A stretch of DNA of 32,559 nt, taken from the NCBI GenBank assembly GCA_024224995.1, contig JAAENB010000517.1:1-32559 (forward strand), written 5' to 3'. Below, piece by piece: positions 15,122 to 24,604 of this stretch. The position numbers were made by a program, and so were the translations under genes. Positions within the stretch are counted from its first letter, which is position 1. Each line of letters starts with the position of its first letter. The stretch is from a bacterium. Its GTDB lineage: Bacteria; Spirochaetota; UBA4802; UBA5550. The notes under the pieces are model-generated. The model saw nothing but the letters and a program-made list of their open reading frames with translations, ran no database searches and was not told where the DNA came from.

Positions 15122-16594
15122 ATGCGTGCTGCTGAATTAGTAAAAACCTCATCTAAATTTCATGCAGGGGAAGCGGTAAAGTTCGCGTTCAAGTTTCCTT
15201 CTGAGGCAGTATTGCGTTCGATAAACGCGCTCCTCGCGAGGATCTTATCGGCGCATGATATTGTGTTTCTTCTGGACTCCCTTACTACAATTCTAAGGGA
15301 ACTGGTTTTTAACGCCATAAAAGCAAATGCCAAAAGAGTTTATTTTAAAAACCTGGATTTAAATATCGATGATCCTGTTTCTTATGAAAAAGGAATGAAA
15401 GGTTTTAAAGAAAAGATCGCCGAAGATATTTATTTGTTTAAAAAGGACCTGAAAGAGAGTGACCATACCATACGAATTACCATACAAAAAGAAGAGGATA
15501 GTATACAATTAAAGATTTCCAATAATGCCCCGCTTCTTCCGGCGGAATTGAAAAGTATAGAACAGAGAAAAACCCTGGCCTTACAATGCGAAGATTTTAA
15601 CGAAGTATTTGATATGGAGGAAGAGGAAACCGAAGGGGCCGGCATGGGGATCCTGCTCATTATTCTTCTTTTGAAAAATACGGGTATTGGGGTAGATTCA
15701 TTTAAAATTGAACCCGGTGAAAATAAGACAACGGCTCTAATTACTATTCCCTTGCGGGTTAAACCCGGTGAGGTAACAAGCGGCATAAAAGATATAATCG
15801 TAAAACAGGTCTATGGACTGCCTACCTTTCCGGCGCATATTGCGGAACTGCAAAGGATGTGCGGAAGACCCGATGCCGATATTGACCGCATCGCGGAAAA
15901 AGTTACGCATGATCCTTCTTTAGCGTCAGGGGTGTTAAAAATATCGAACTCGGCCGGGTTTTCCTCATCAAAAAAAATAGAGAATATCCATGATGCCATT
16001 ATGGTAATCGGTCTTAAAAATCTTAATGCTATTCTTATTTCTACCGGGGCCAGAAAGATGCTGGATACACGGTTTTCCAGTTTTGAGCATATCTGGGATC
16101 ATTGCAATAAGACGGCTTTTTACGCCAGGCAGATCGCGCTCCGGTACAAGCTCACTGCTGAACTTGAGAACGCTTTCCTTGCCGGCCTGCTTCATGATCT
16201 CGGGAAAATAGTTTTGCTCTCCACACACCTGGCAATGGCTAGCTGGATATCCGACATTGTAAAGAACAGGAAAATTCGAACATCAACCGTTATGGAAGAA
16301 CTTTCCCTGGGGATTAGCCATTCTTCTATTGGGAAATTGATCGCGGAAAAATGGAATTTTCCCGACTATTTGCTGGGCGCTATTGAGTTCCATCATTCTC
16401 CCCTGGCAGTGGATGACGCGCAGCGGGATCTTGTCTTTGTCGTTTACCTGGCCAATATGCTCTGCGGCATTGATGCCGGGAACTACTCGTTCTATTACAT
16501 AGAAGAGGAAGTTCTTGAGCGTTTTTCTCTCCTTGATGAAGAAGAGTTTAACAAGTTTCACGGCACCATAAAAAAGAAATACGACGAATTGTAA
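15122..16594 (+). CDS. GHKL-ATPase/HDOD domain fusion signalling protein
   Basis: A 490-residue two-part protein. Residues ~30-215 resemble a GHKL ATPase: an N-box LRELVFNAIKANAKRV (59-73, Asn64) and a glycine box EGAGMGI near 178. No histidine-phosphorylation helix precedes them. Residues ~225-430 are an HDOD domain: YGLPTFPAHIAEL, then DPSLASGVLKISNSAGF, a MVIGLKNLNAILIS helix and an AGLLHDLGKIVL stretch retaining a histidine-aspartate pair. HDOD proteins act as regulatory scaffolds. A fused ATPase lacking a DHp helix suggests nucleotide gating or an anti-sigma-like kinase, not a classical sensor kinase. A run of G residues ending at 15120 serves as ribosome site. The receiver gene upstream is the natural input. 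Confidence 0.82.
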   Translation: MRAAELVKTSSKFHAGEAVKFAFKFPSEAVLRSINALLARILSAHDIVFLLDSLTTILRELVFNAIKANAKRVYFKNLDLNIDDPVSYEKGMKGFKEKIAEDIYLFKKDLKESDHTIRITIQKEEDSIQLKISNNAPLLPAELKSIEQRKTLALQCEDFNEVFDMEEEETEGAGMGILLIILLLKNTGIGVDSFKIEPGENKTTALITIPLRVKPGEVTSGIKDIIVKQVYGLPTFPAHIAELQRMCGRPDADIDRIAEKVTHDPSLASGVLKISNSAGFSSSKKIENIHDAIMVIGLKNLNAILISTGARKMLDTRFSSFEHIWDHCNKTAFYARQIALRYKLTAELENAFLAGLLHDLGKIVLLSTHLAMASWISDIVKNRKIRTSTVMEELSLGISHSSIGKLIAEKWNFPDYLLGAIEFHHSPLAVDDAQRDLVFVVYLANMLCGIDAGNYSFYYIEEEVLERFSLLDEEEFNKFHGTIKKKYDEL

Positions 16595-16603
16595 TCCCCG
16601 TAG

Positions 16604-16624
16604 TGCCGGGACTAAGTCCCGGCA
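16604..16624. terminator. Hairpin after the HDOD gene
   Basis: TGCCGGGAC (16604-16612) pairs with GTCCCGGCA (16616-16624) around a TAA loop. It lies 9 bases after the stop codon. A mixed T-rich stretch follows, which is consistent with a terminator. Confidence 0.6.
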
Positions 16625-16662
16625 ATGATTTCTTTCAGCAGCCGTTCTTTCCGGGTTAATTC

Positions 16663-16690
16663 TTGACAATTTCCCGGTTTATGATACTAT
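16663..16690 (+). promoter_or_regulatory. Candidate sigma-70 promoter of the GNAT gene
   Basis: A perfect TTGACA (16663-16668) and TACTAT (16685-16690) are separated by 16 bases. The expected transcript would start near 16697, downstream of the ATG at 16695. This supports translation from the ATG at 16725. Confidence 0.55.
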
Positions 16691-16724
16691 AAATATGACC
16701 ATATTACCTGCTGCGGGAGCTGCC

Positions 16725-17330
16725 ATGACAAAAAATACCGTGGTAAAAGCCACTAAAAACGATATACCGGTAATCTGTGAAATTCTTTCAAAGGCTTTCG
16801 ATAGTGACCCGTTTGTGAACTGGATGATAAAACAGGATAAGATCCGTGAAAAACGAATGATGAGAGTATTCCATATGTTCACGAAACATTTTGTTATGGA
16901 ATACGGGCACGCGCTTATTGCCGAAGACAAACAGGGCGCGGCACTCTGGATTCCCCCCAATAATTTCAGCGCTTCAGCATTGAAGCAGTTGAGAGCTATT
17001 CCGGCGTACTTCAGGGCTATAGGGGCGGGAAAGATCGTGAACCGTTTGTATGGGCTTAATTACCTGGAGAGCTTTCATTTGCAAGAGTCTCATTTTTATC
17101 TTATGTTCATTGGTACCGATCCCGAAAGCCAGGGAAAAGGGGTGGGGAAATCCCTTATGGAACCCATACTTGAGCTCTGTGATTCCAGGGGAGTAGCCGC
17201 CTATCTCGAAGCCACCACGGAAGAAGTGACCGGTTTTTACCGGCCTTTCGGATTTGAGCTTACGGAAGTTATTACGATTCCAAAGAATGGTCCGAATTTA
17301 TGGCTTATGAAGCGGGATCCGGTTCGTTAA
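16725..17330 (+). CDS. GNAT-family N-acetyltransferase
   Basis: A 201-residue acyl-CoA N-acetyltransferase. The acetyl-CoA pyrophosphate loop is visible as [12 protein letters not shown] (Q/R-x-x-G-x-G), preceded by the LMFIGTDP beta-strand 4 and followed by [12 protein letters not shown] and FYRPFGFEL, the usual C-terminal strand and tyrosine region. The ATG at 16725 has GGGAG five bases upstream, unlike the earlier ATG at 16695. The substrate is unknown. The last 26 bp overlap the 3' end of the convergent chemoreceptor gene. Confidence 0.85.
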   Translation: MTKNTVVKATKNDIPVICEILSKAFDSDPFVNWMIKQDKIREKRMMRVFHMFTKHFVMEYGHALIAEDKQGAALWIPPNNFSASALKQLRAIPAYFRAIGAGKIVNRLYGLNYLESFHLQESHFYLMFIGTDPESQGKGVGKSLMEPILELCDSRGVAAYLEATTEEVTGFYRPFGFELTEVITIPKNGPNLWLMKRDPVR

Positions 17331-18888
17331 AATCTTCGATCATCTCCCTCATGCGGAGTACCGTCTCGGAAACATTCTCCGCGTTAGTTGCCATATCGCC
17401 TGTTGTCATGGCGTTTTCCTGAATGTGTTCTCCAATGGACCCGATGGATTTAACGATCTCATCGGTGGCCCGTTTTTGTTCGTCTGTTGAGTCACTGATC
17501 TCATCGGACAGGGTTTTTACCTCTTCCGATTCCCGGTTAACCGTTTCATTGACCTCAAGATGGCTCTGCATGGAGGTGTCAATGTCGGCCAGGGTAGTGC
17601 TGATGGAGCTTATACCGGTGATTATTGAATTGATGTTATCGACAATATTCTTAATGCTTTCCTTGCCTTTCTGGATCTCAGTGTCATTTCCTTTGATGAG
17701 GGTGTCGATATCTTTAAGGCTCGTTGCTGTTTGATCCGCAAGCTTTGATACTTCGTCCGCTACAACGGCAAATCCTCTACCCGCGTCTCCGGCACGGGCC
17801 GCTTCAATCGCGGCGTTTAACGAGAGCAGGTTGATCTGGTCGGAAATATCGCCAATCATGCTGATAATCCTGTTCATGTCCGATGAACTGTTAATGATCT
17901 TGGTCATACTGTCGCTCATATCATTAAGGGATACTTCGCCGGACCTGGCCGTGGTGGATATTGAACCTGCCATTTCTACCGATTCTTTCAGGTGTGTGCC
18001 AAGATCGTTCATTGACCGGCTCTGTTCTTTTATTCTGCCCAGCAATCCCGACATCCGTTCCGATTGTATCCTGGATGTGCCGGAAATGACCTCAATTCCC
18101 GAAGAGATCTGTTCAATAGTTGCAGTAACTTCTTCGGCTGACGCGGCCTGGGACTGGGTATTTTCCGCGAACCGGGTAGAAGCGGAGGACATGCTGTTTG
18201 AGGAATCGGTTAAACTGAGTGAAATAGTATTCAACGCCTTAAAAAGATCTTCCATCCGCTCAAGATTATCCTTGTTCTCGTTCGACTCTTCAAAAACTTT
18301 CTCCTTGCTGCTCCAGTTAACCCTGATAATAAGATAGCAGAGCAGGGCCGAAAAGAGGGTGGCAAAGGCAAAATCACCTAACACCCGTTCCGGCAGGATC
18401 TTTAAGGCCTCTTCAATATGGGCGGCAGTATGCGGAACCTCAACAAGGAAAAATGTCGCTGCCGCGTAGGCCACGAAGAATACGGTTAATGCCATCATCC
18501 AGGCAGCCCGGCAAAACATGGCCGCGAGAATGAGTATGGCAAAAAAGAAATAGTAGTTTGTCATATATCCTATTTCACCGTTCAACTGCTCAATTAAAGA
18601 AAATCCTGTCATGCAGAGAGCCGAAACAAGGGTTGTGATATTCGCGGTCAGGTAATAATAGCCCTGTTTGAGAATGAACAAAATCCCAATATATCCTGCC
18701 AGGGCTCCAATGGCGATATAGACCCCTATACCGGTTATTGAACCGACTGCCGTTAAAACAGGCACCATCGCGGAAAAAATGATAATGCTGCCCAGGAGAA
18801 AGTATAGGAGCATCCGGGCTTTTTCACGCGTATGGAAGGTGGCGGATTCAAAATTGCTGAGAAAGTAGGCAGTAATGCTTTTGAACAT
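17305..18888 (-). CDS. Methyl-accepting chemotaxis protein with six-helix membrane sensor
   Basis: A 527-residue chemoreceptor. The N-terminal ~195 residues contain about six hydrophobic segments, so sensing is probably within or at the membrane and not by a periplasmic domain. There is no HAMP. The signalling domain follows, with the hairpin tip near [21 protein letters not shown] and [16 protein letters not shown], which is the CheA/CheW contact region and is nearly canonical. GGAG seven bases before the ATG supports the start. No CheR-docking pentapeptide is evident at the C-terminus ([10 protein letters not shown]). It is convergent with the GNAT gene and divergent from the receiver-phosphatase gene. 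Confidence 0.9.
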   Translation of the reverse strand: MFKSITAYFLSNFESATFHTREKARMLLYFLLGSIIIFSAMVPVLTAVGSITGIGVYIAIGALAGYIGILFILKQGYYYLTANITTLVSALCMTGFSLIEQLNGEIGYMTNYYFFFAILILAAMFCRAAWMMALTVFFVAYAAATFFLVEVPHTAAHIEEALKILPERVLGDFAFATLFSALLCYLIIRVNWSSKEKVFEESNENKDNLERMEDLFKALNTISLSLTDSSNSMSSASTRFAENTQSQAASAEEVTATIEQISSGIEVISGTSRIQSERMSGLLGRIKEQSRSMNDLGTHLKESVEMAGSISTTARSGEVSLNDMSDSMTKIINSSSDMNRIISMIGDISDQINLLSLNAAIEAARAGDAGRGFAVVADEVSKLADQTATSLKDIDTLIKGNDTEIQKGKESIKNIVDNINSIITGISSISTTLADIDTSMQSHLEVNETVNRESEEVKTLSDEISDSTDEQKRATDEIVKSIGSIGEHIQENAMTTGDMATNAENVSETVLRMREMIEDFNEPDPAS

Positions 18889-19009
18889 TGTAAATCTCCA
18901 AAATAGAGGTATGAGGTATTTTATGATATTGTTTGTGTATTCTATAGTAAGTAAATACTTTTTTGTTTAATTTATAAAATAATGGATATAATTTAGCACT
19001 TTATTGTTG

Positions 19010-19037
19010 TTGACATTGCCGGAAAAGGTGCTACAGT
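19010..19037 (+). promoter_or_regulatory. Candidate sigma-70 promoter of the receiver-phosphatase gene
   Basis: TTGACA (19010-19015) and TACAGT (19032-19037) are separated by 16 bases, the same geometry as the promoter before the GNAT gene. The start codon is about 50 bases downstream. Confidence 0.5.
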
Positions 19038-19086
19038 TTAAGATGTGGAATAATAAGTGTGATATTATATTATTAAAATAACTGTT

Positions 19087-20253
19087 ATGAACAATGATAT
19101 AAAATTAAATGATCCCATCCTGATTGTGGAAGATTCAACGATGAACCAGAAACTTTTGCAATCCTATTGTGACTCTGTGGATATTGAAAGTGTAATTGCC
19201 GGAAATGGGCAGGAGGCTTTGGAACTTTTAAAGACCCGGCGTTTTTCGGTTTTCCTGGTGGATCTTATGATGCCCGTTATGGACGGAAGGGAGTTCATTA
19301 CCCATTTAAAAGAAAAGGAGCCCGATGCCGTTATCCTGGTACAGACAGCGCTTGATTCGGCTGAGACCATTATTGGTATTATGAAAATGGGGGTCTTTGA
19401 TTATATTATAAAACCAATCCAGCTCGATCCTTTCTTGAAAACGCTTTTTAAAAGTCTTGAGTTTAAACGCCTGAAAGATTATAAAGAAATACAAAAAGCC
19501 CGTTTTAAAGCTGAGATTACAAAGATCCGCGAGATTGAGGCGGCACTGCTTCCTTCCTTTAACAAACTGGCGGGATTTGATACTGCCTTTTCCATCCTGC
19601 CTGCTGAAGATCTTTCCGGTGATTTCCTGGACGCCTACACTATTGGAGGTGATCTTTTCCAGGTTATCCTGTGCGACGTCTCCGGTCATGGAATTGCTTC
19701 TTCGTATATCGGGGCAAAGATCAGGAGTATGTTTAAATCCGTTTCCCGTGAGGAGCTCCCCCCTTCTTCATTGATCCGGGATGTTAATAATACCCTGGTT
19801 CAGGAGCTGTCCAGAGTCTCGTATTTTGGTACGGTAGCCGCATGGCAAATAGAGACCGGAAGCGGGAAGGTGAAATATGCCTCAGGAGGGCATCTCCCGG
19901 GATTTTTGTATAGCGCTGGTGATAAAAAATGTTCCGGGATCAAGGGAGATGGTCCGCTCATTGGTCTCATTATAGAAAAGCATTATAGCGAAGTCAATTT
20001 TACCATGAACCCCGGGGATTATTTTCTCGGCTATACCGACGGTATAACCGAGGCTCTCGGTCCTGATGATAAAACAATGTATGGCGAAAAACGATTGATT
20101 GAAGCTTTTATTGAAGCAATCGAGCATCCCCTGTCGGAGGGAGAAAGCTCGGCCAGTGATATTATTCTTTCTATTCTCGCGTCGGTTTATGATTTTACCG
20201 ATTGTACGGAACAGCAGGATGATGTTTCAATTATTTGCTTGAAGAAACAGTAA
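19087..20253 (+). CDS. Response regulator with SpoIIE-type PP2C phosphatase output
   Basis: A 388-residue protein. Residues 1-125 are a receiver (acidic pair in VEDS, phosphoacceptor Asp59 in FLVDLMMPVMDG, lysine in IIKPIQ). A helical linker (~125-150) leads to a SpoIIE/RsbU phosphatase domain (~155-388) with EDLSGDFLDAY, CDVSGHGIASS, GHLPGFLY, GYTDGITEALG and a terminal QQDDVSIICLKK, the metal-binding aspartates of the family. Such regulators usually dephosphorylate an anti-anti-sigma factor to control a partner-switching pathway. No STAS or anti-sigma gene is in the window, though the HDOD protein has a GHKL-like ATPase. No clear Shine-Dalgarno precedes the start. Confidence 0.92.
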   Translation: MNNDIKLNDPILIVEDSTMNQKLLQSYCDSVDIESVIAGNGQEALELLKTRRFSVFLVDLMMPVMDGREFITHLKEKEPDAVILVQTALDSAETIIGIMKMGVFDYIIKPIQLDPFLKTLFKSLEFKRLKDYKEIQKARFKAEITKIREIEAALLPSFNKLAGFDTAFSILPAEDLSGDFLDAYTIGGDLFQVILCDVSGHGIASSYIGAKIRSMFKSVSREELPPSSLIRDVNNTLVQELSRVSYFGTVAAWQIETGSGKVKYASGGHLPGFLYSAGDKKCSGIKGDGPLIGLIIEKHYSEVNFTMNPGDYFLGYTDGITEALGPDDKTMYGEKRLIEAFIEAIEHPLSEGESSASDIILSILASVYDFTDCTEQQDDVSIICLKKQ

Positions 20254-20295
20254 ATTATAATGTTGATGGAGCAGGAAAATTGAACGGTATCGAAT

Positions 20296-20661
20296 ATGAC
20301 TATCCTTGTTGTTGAAGATAACCAGATTAATATGGTATTGTTGAGATCCATGCTTGAAAAGGCCGGGTACAGTTATACCTGCGCCTTTAGCGGAGAAGAG
20401 GCCGTGGAAAAGGCCGCGAGTTCCGAATTTGATATTATTCTTATGGATATTGACCTGCCGGGTATTGACGGCGTGGAAGCGTTCAAACAGATCGGGAACA
20501 GGAAAAAAGCGACCGGAGGCAGTTTGCCGCCAACTATTGCCCTTACCGCCTACTCCGAAGATGAAGAGAAAGAGCGTTTTATTGAAAAAGGATTCGCTGG
20601 ATTTATTTCAAAACCTGTTGATTATGAGAAATTGATTGAAATACTAAAGGATCTCTTATAA
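20296..20661 (+). CDS. Single-domain response regulator
   Basis: A 121-residue receiver with no output domain. VVEDNQINMVLL and Asp51 in IILMDIDLPGIDG give it the sequence flavour of receivers attached to hybrid histidine kinases. The switch residues are in ALTAYS and the lysine is in ISKPVDYEK. It is less like the other two receivers here than they are like each other. It lies 42 bp after the phosphatase gene and is probably in the same transcript; its ribosome site is weak. It could act as a phosphate sink or shuttle, or regulate a partner by direct binding. Confidence 0.88.
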   Translation: MTILVVEDNQINMVLLRSMLEKAGYSYTCAFSGEEAVEKAASSEFDIILMDIDLPGIDGVEAFKQIGNRKKATGGSLPPTIALTAYSEDEEKERFIEKGFAGFISKPVDYEKLIEILKDLL

Positions 20662-20716
20662 AATTTAGCAGCACTAAACTTTTTTTTTAATGTTACATAA
20701 AGTCATAAAAATGTAC

Positions 20717-20745
20717 TTGAATAGTTTTTATAAAGAAGGCATAAT
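20717..20745 (+). promoter_or_regulatory. Candidate sigma-70 promoter of the Cache chemoreceptor gene
   Basis: TTGAAT (20717-20722) and CATAAT (20740-20745) are 17 bases apart. CATAAT matches the -10 consensus at five positions. The leader of about 75 bases contains a small ACTGT/ACAGT stem near 20769-20785. I saw no match to a flagellar sigma-28 promoter. Confidence 0.45.
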
Positions 20746-20825
20746 ACTGTGAAGGGTGGTCACTATACGGACTGTTAAAGGACAGTGCGGTGTTCTATCA
20801 ATTTTGCTAGTGGAGGAGAATAATT

Positions 20826-23030
20826 ATGGCATCAGTTGAAAACAAAACAAGAATATCATTACGGTTTAAGCTAATTGGGTTTAGTGTAGGGGCTATTGTT
20901 TTCTCCATTGGCCTGGTCTCTGTTATTTCATATTTCATGGCCGACAGCGCCTTAATGAAGCAGGCGTTTAACCAGCTTACGGCTGTTCGTGAAAGCAAAA
21001 AGAGCCAGATAGAGCGTTTTTTTAGTGAACGGATTGGTGATATTACTGTTCTGGCTAAAAATCCATATGTTCTGGAAGCGTATAAAGACCTTGAGGCCGC
21101 TTTTGATGCCGGGGGGGGCCTGGAAGGAAAAAAATTCAAAGGGCATACCAATAGCAAATACGATGCGCCGCAGGTATACATCACAGCTCATGACAAACAT
21201 CATGATGTTTTTGAGCATTATATGAAACAGTACGGGTATTATGACCTGTTCCTTATGTGTGCTGATGATGGTGATGCGGTCTATACTGTTACAAAAGAAG
21301 GCGATTTTGGGCAGAGAACGAGCGATATAGATTCTTCTCTCAAGGACGTATGGAAAGCGGCAAAAAACGGAAAAATCTCCCTTTCGGATACAAAACCGTA
21401 TGCGCCGTCAAATAATATCCCTGCCCAGTTTGTTGCTGCTCCAATCAAGGATGGAAATAATAAAATTGTTGGAGTAGTGGCGCTGCAAATATCAATGGAC
21501 GGAATTGAGGCTATTATGGGTGAACGCTCCGGTATGGGGGACTCAGGTGAATCCTATCTTGTTGGAGAGGACCATCTTATGAGGTCCGATTCCTATCTCG
21601 ACTCCCTGGAGGTAAAAAAAGGAAAAGAATCAAAGTATAGTGTTGCTGCTTCCTTCGCAAAAAAGATTACCCTTGATACCGATGCCGTTAAAGAAGCCTT
21701 AAAAAAATCATCCAAGACCGAAATTATAGAGGATTATAACGGTAATGATGTCCTTTCTGCCTACGCTCCCGTTAAAATCGGAGATACTACCTGGGCTCTT
21801 ATGGCGGAAATTGACCTGGCCGAAGTGAAGCAGCCGGTGAATAATCTGCGGTTCTGGATAATTATCATTGCGGTGGCAATTATCGCGCTCATCAGTTTTC
21901 TTTTATATCTTTTTATTAACAAGGGAATTATACAGCCCGTGACTCATCTAAAAGATGTTACGGGCATTATTGCCACCGGAGACCTTACCCAGCGGGTCCA
22001 GGTTATGTCCAATGATGAGATTGGTGATCTCAGTATCGATTTTAATAATTTTGTTATCAATATGCACGAGATGATCTCTCAAATTATAACCGCGTCGCAA
22101 AACCTGAGCCAGGCTGTTCAGGAGATTGCCAGCGGTAATGAAAATCTTTCCCAGCGTACTTCGGAGCAGGCTTCTTCCCTTGAAGAGATTGCCTCCACTA
22201 TCGAAGAAACCACTTCCACGATCAATCAGAACGCCGACAATGCCAGGGAAGCCGACAGGGTTTCGGAAACCAGTAAGACGCTGGCGCAGAGCGGTTCCGG
22301 TGTTGTAAGCGAAGCGGTATCGGCTATTAACGAAATTAGTGATTCGAGTAAAAAGATCGGGGAAATTATTTCCGTTATAAACGAGATCGCGTTCCAGACA
22401 AATCTTCTCGCGCTGAACGCGGCAGTTGAGGCAGCCCGGGCCGGAGAACAGGGACGGGGCTTTGCTGTTGTTGCCGGTGAGGTTCGGAACCTTGCTCAGC
22501 GTGCCGCGAACGCTGCCAAAGATATTGAGGGGTTAATCAATGACTCTATTGAAAAGATAGACCGGGGTACCGAGCTCTCCAATAAGAGCGGTGAGGCTCT
22601 GAAAGAGATAAACATTTCCATTGAAAAGGTGAGCAAGATCATTGCTGAGGTTGCCGCTGCCAGTGCCGAGCAGAAACAGGGTATTGACCAGGTCAATGTT
22701 GCCGTATCTGAGATGGACTCCATGACCCAGCAGAACGCCTCTCTTGTTGAAGAGACCGCTTCGGCCAGTGAAGAGATGTCCAACCAGGCACAGGAACTTC
22801 TCGACATGGTTGAGAAATTTAAAATTGATTCAAACACATCCTCATCCGGTATAGGCTCCAAGAGGATCCAGCGGAAAGAGATTCATTTAAAGACGGGTGC
22901 CAGGAAACGTGCCGCTGCCGCTCCTGGAAATGAAGCTGCGGCTCCTGCCGCAGGAGCCGCTCCTCCGGCTGCCGGGGGTAAAGCTTCTCTTGATGATATT
23001 ATGAAAGAAGAGGGCTTCGAAGAGTTTTAG
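20826..23030 (+). CDS. Methyl-accepting chemotaxis protein with Cache sensor and HAMP
   Basis: A 734-residue chemoreceptor. A TM helix (~17-38) and a second helix (~342-364) flank a periplasmic double-Cache domain with [27 protein letters not shown] and [19 protein letters not shown] stretches. HAMP covers ~365-420. The signalling domain has a canonical tip ([36 protein letters not shown]). An alanine/proline-rich linker and the acidic tail GFEEF end the protein. The tail resembles a tethered pentapeptide (aromatic-x-x-F) for CheR/CheB docking. Cache domains of this type often bind amino acids or small organic acids. GGAGG before the ATG supports the start. It is convergent with the hydrogenase operon. 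Confidence 0.93.
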   Translation: MASVENKTRISLRFKLIGFSVGAIVFSIGLVSVISYFMADSALMKQAFNQLTAVRESKKSQIERFFSERIGDITVLAKNPYVLEAYKDLEAAFDAGGGLEGKKFKGHTNSKYDAPQVYITAHDKHHDVFEHYMKQYGYYDLFLMCADDGDAVYTVTKEGDFGQRTSDIDSSLKDVWKAAKNGKISLSDTKPYAPSNNIPAQFVAAPIKDGNNKIVGVVALQISMDGIEAIMGERSGMGDSGESYLVGEDHLMRSDSYLDSLEVKKGKESKYSVAASFAKKITLDTDAVKEALKKSSKTEIIEDYNGNDVLSAYAPVKIGDTTWALMAEIDLAEVKQPVNNLRFWIIIIAVAIIALISFLLYLFINKGIIQPVTHLKDVTGIIATGDLTQRVQVMSNDEIGDLSIDFNNFVINMHEMISQIITASQNLSQAVQEIASGNENLSQRTSEQASSLEEIASTIEETTSTINQNADNAREADRVSETSKTLAQSGSGVVSEAVSAINEISDSSKKIGEIISVINEIAFQTNLLALNAAVEAARAGEQGRGFAVVAGEVRNLAQRAANAAKDIEGLINDSIEKIDRGTELSNKSGEALKEINISIEKVSKIIAEVAAASAEQKQGIDQVNVAVSEMDSMTQQNASLVEETASASEEMSNQAQELLDMVEKFKIDSNTSSSGIGSKRIQRKEIHLKTGARKRAAAAPGNEAAAPAAGAAPPAAGGKASLDDIMKEEGFEEF

Positions 23031-23053
23031 GGTAGGGGCCTTTTCTGCGGAAC

Positions 23054-23085
23054 GTGAAAGCGACGTTACGTAACGTCGCTTTCAC
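23054..23085. terminator. Perfect 32-bp palindrome, probable bidirectional terminator
   Basis: Sixteen bases starting GTGAAAGCGACGTTAC (23054-23069) are followed with no loop by their exact reverse complement (23070-23085). It lies between the convergent chemoreceptor gene and mbhN and overlaps the mbhN stop codon. Neither side has a long T-tract. Its GACGTT/AACGTC core resembles the palindrome at 32467-32486. Confidence 0.65.
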
Positions 23086-23543
23086 TCCCCACCTTGCGGT
23101 GCTTTTTCTTCCTGCATAACCTCGTTCTTCCGTCTTTCCTCAACACCAATCACCAAACTATCTGCATACTTCTCGTAATCCGCAGTCATAAAGACCTGTT
23201 CCATGTCAATGGCGTCTTTGGGGCATACAGTGACGCATTCGCTGCAGTAGGTGCATCGCGACAGGAAGATAACGATCCGTTTTGACTTCTTTTCGTTCGC
23301 AACTACGGGGTATGCTTCTATAGCGTTTGCCGGACATACCTTTATGCAGAGCTGGCACCCAATACAGAGATTATAGTCAAAACTGAGCCTTCCCCGAAAC
23401 TGTTCCGGCGCCGGAATAGGATTATTGATCAACCCTTGCGCCAGGGTATCTTTAATAGAATCCGGTATATACTTCACAGGAAAAAGATTCGTCGATTTCT
23501 TCCTAAAAAACTGTTCAAATATTTTATACGCTGCTCCGAACAT
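23082..23543 (-). CDS. mbhN: Membrane-bound hydrogenase subunit N (NuoI-like, two [4Fe-4S])
   Basis: A 153-residue ferredoxin-like electron-transfer subunit. It binds two [4Fe-4S] clusters via CIGCQLCIKVC (C60, C63, C66, C70) and CTYCSECVTVC (C97, C100, C103, C107). The N-terminal ~45 residues form an arm that packs on the membrane part. It should accept electrons from reduced ferredoxin and pass them to the cluster in MbhJ. This is the last gene of the 13-gene operon, 32 bp after mbhM, with its own GAGGAT ribosome site. It is homologous to NuoI of complex I and EchF. Confidence 0.9.
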   Translation of the reverse strand: MFGAAYKIFEQFFRKKSTNLFPVKYIPDSIKDTLAQGLINNPIPAPEQFRGRLSFDYNLCIGCQLCIKVCPANAIEAYPVVANEKKSKRIVIFLSRCTYCSECVTVCPKDAIDMEQVFMTADYEKYADSLVIGVEERRKNEVMQEEKAPQGGE

Positions 23544-23575
23544 AGTGTTATCCTCATTGTAATAATATAATACTC

Positions 23576-24604
23576 TTACCGAATTATTGGGTCCAGTGCT
23601 AATAACAAAAACCCTGCCAGGCTTAGCGTTGTAAGCGTTATTAAGAAAAGCTTCGCGACCTGTGAAATTTTAAACCTGGCCATAGCCACGCGAACAGTCG
23701 TTACCGCGAAAAAAGTAATAACAAAAACCTTTGTAAAAAAGAATAATACTTCACTTATAATTGATACGTTATAACCCGCGATAATTGTTCTAATGCCAAA
23801 CAGGGTCTCAAGCCCCTGGGGAAAGAAAAATATTACCGCCAGGGAAGCTACCGCGAGAGCTTTCACGCCTTCAGCAAGATTATAAAATGCCAGGTACTTG
23901 CCGGAGTATTCGACAAGAAGTCCGTCCGCGATTTCTGTTTCCGCTTCCGCCTGGTCAAAGGGAATCTTCGCCAGTTCCGCGGGAATAATAACCAGCAGGG
24001 TAAAGGCAAGAAGGATTCCGCCGATAATGCCCAGGGGACCAAGCCCATGCCAGATGGGATGGGCAGCGATCGTTGCCAGGGAAAAGGACGGCAGATCAGG
24101 GGCCGCTTTGGTCATCTTCCATCCGAAAGTAATAATAATAACTGCCAGGGGAAGTTCCGTTGCCATAACAATAACCATTTCCCGCTGGGCTCCCACAGTG
24201 GCGTAGGGAGAACCCGAAGCAAACCCGCCCGCGATAAGAGCAATGGCCGGGACCATGAGTAGATACAGAATAAGAATGATATCGCCGGTATCCAGGAAAA
24301 AGGGGGTTGCTTTTGCAAGGAATGAGAAATAAGGAGCCCAGATATAAATCACCAGCAGCACTGATGAGGCCAGGGCCAGGAAGGGAGCTCCTTTAAATAC
24401 CCATCGAACAGCATTCTCCGGGATAATCGTCTGCTTGTACATAAGTTTATTAATATCATAAAATGGCTGTAAAATTGGCGGCCCAATACGTGACTGGTAA
24501 TAGGCAGCGAATTTACGGTCATAACCCTTAAAGAGAAGTCCCATAAGAATGCTGGCAACCAGAACTACTACGGGTATTACTAAAGAAAATATTAGCCCTT
24601 GCAT
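23576..24604 (-). CDS. mbhM: Membrane-bound hydrogenase subunit M (NuoH-like)
   Basis: A 342-residue membrane anchor of the hydrogenase module with about eight hydrophobic helices, homologous to NuoH/EchB. Conserved landmarks are YYQSRIGPPILQPFYDINKL in the first loop and ELAKIPFDQAEAETEIADGL followed by VEYSGKYLA, the acidic loop that contacts the large subunit and takes part in proton input. It couples electron transfer in MbhJ/L/N to the ion-pumping modules. The start overlaps the end of mbhL by 13 bp, indicating coupling. Confidence 0.92.
   Translation of the reverse strand: MQGLIFSLVIPVVVLVASILMGLLFKGYDRKFAAYYQSRIGPPILQPFYDINKLMYKQTIIPENAVRWVFKGAPFLALASSVLLVIYIWAPYFSFLAKATPFFLDTGDIILILYLLMVPAIALIAGGFASGSPYATVGAQREMVIVMATELPLAVIIITFGWKMTKAAPDLPSFSLATIAAHPIWHGLGPLGIIGGILLAFTLLVIIPAELAKIPFDQAEAETEIADGLLVEYSGKYLAFYNLAEGVKALAVASLAVIFFFPQGLETLFGIRTIIAGYNVSIISEVLFFFTKVFVITFFAVTTVRVAMARFKISQVAKLFLITLTTLSLAGFLLLALDPIIR

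Noticed and set aside
16695..16724. Upstream ATG of the acetyltransferase
   Set aside because: It has no ribosome site and falls at or before the expected transcription start. The ATG at 16725 has GGGAG at proper spacing.
20746..20825. Riboswitch in the leader of the Cache chemoreceptor gene
   Set aside because: Only a short ACTGT/ACAGT stem is present. I saw none of the conserved blocks of the c-di-GMP-I class or other familiar riboswitches.
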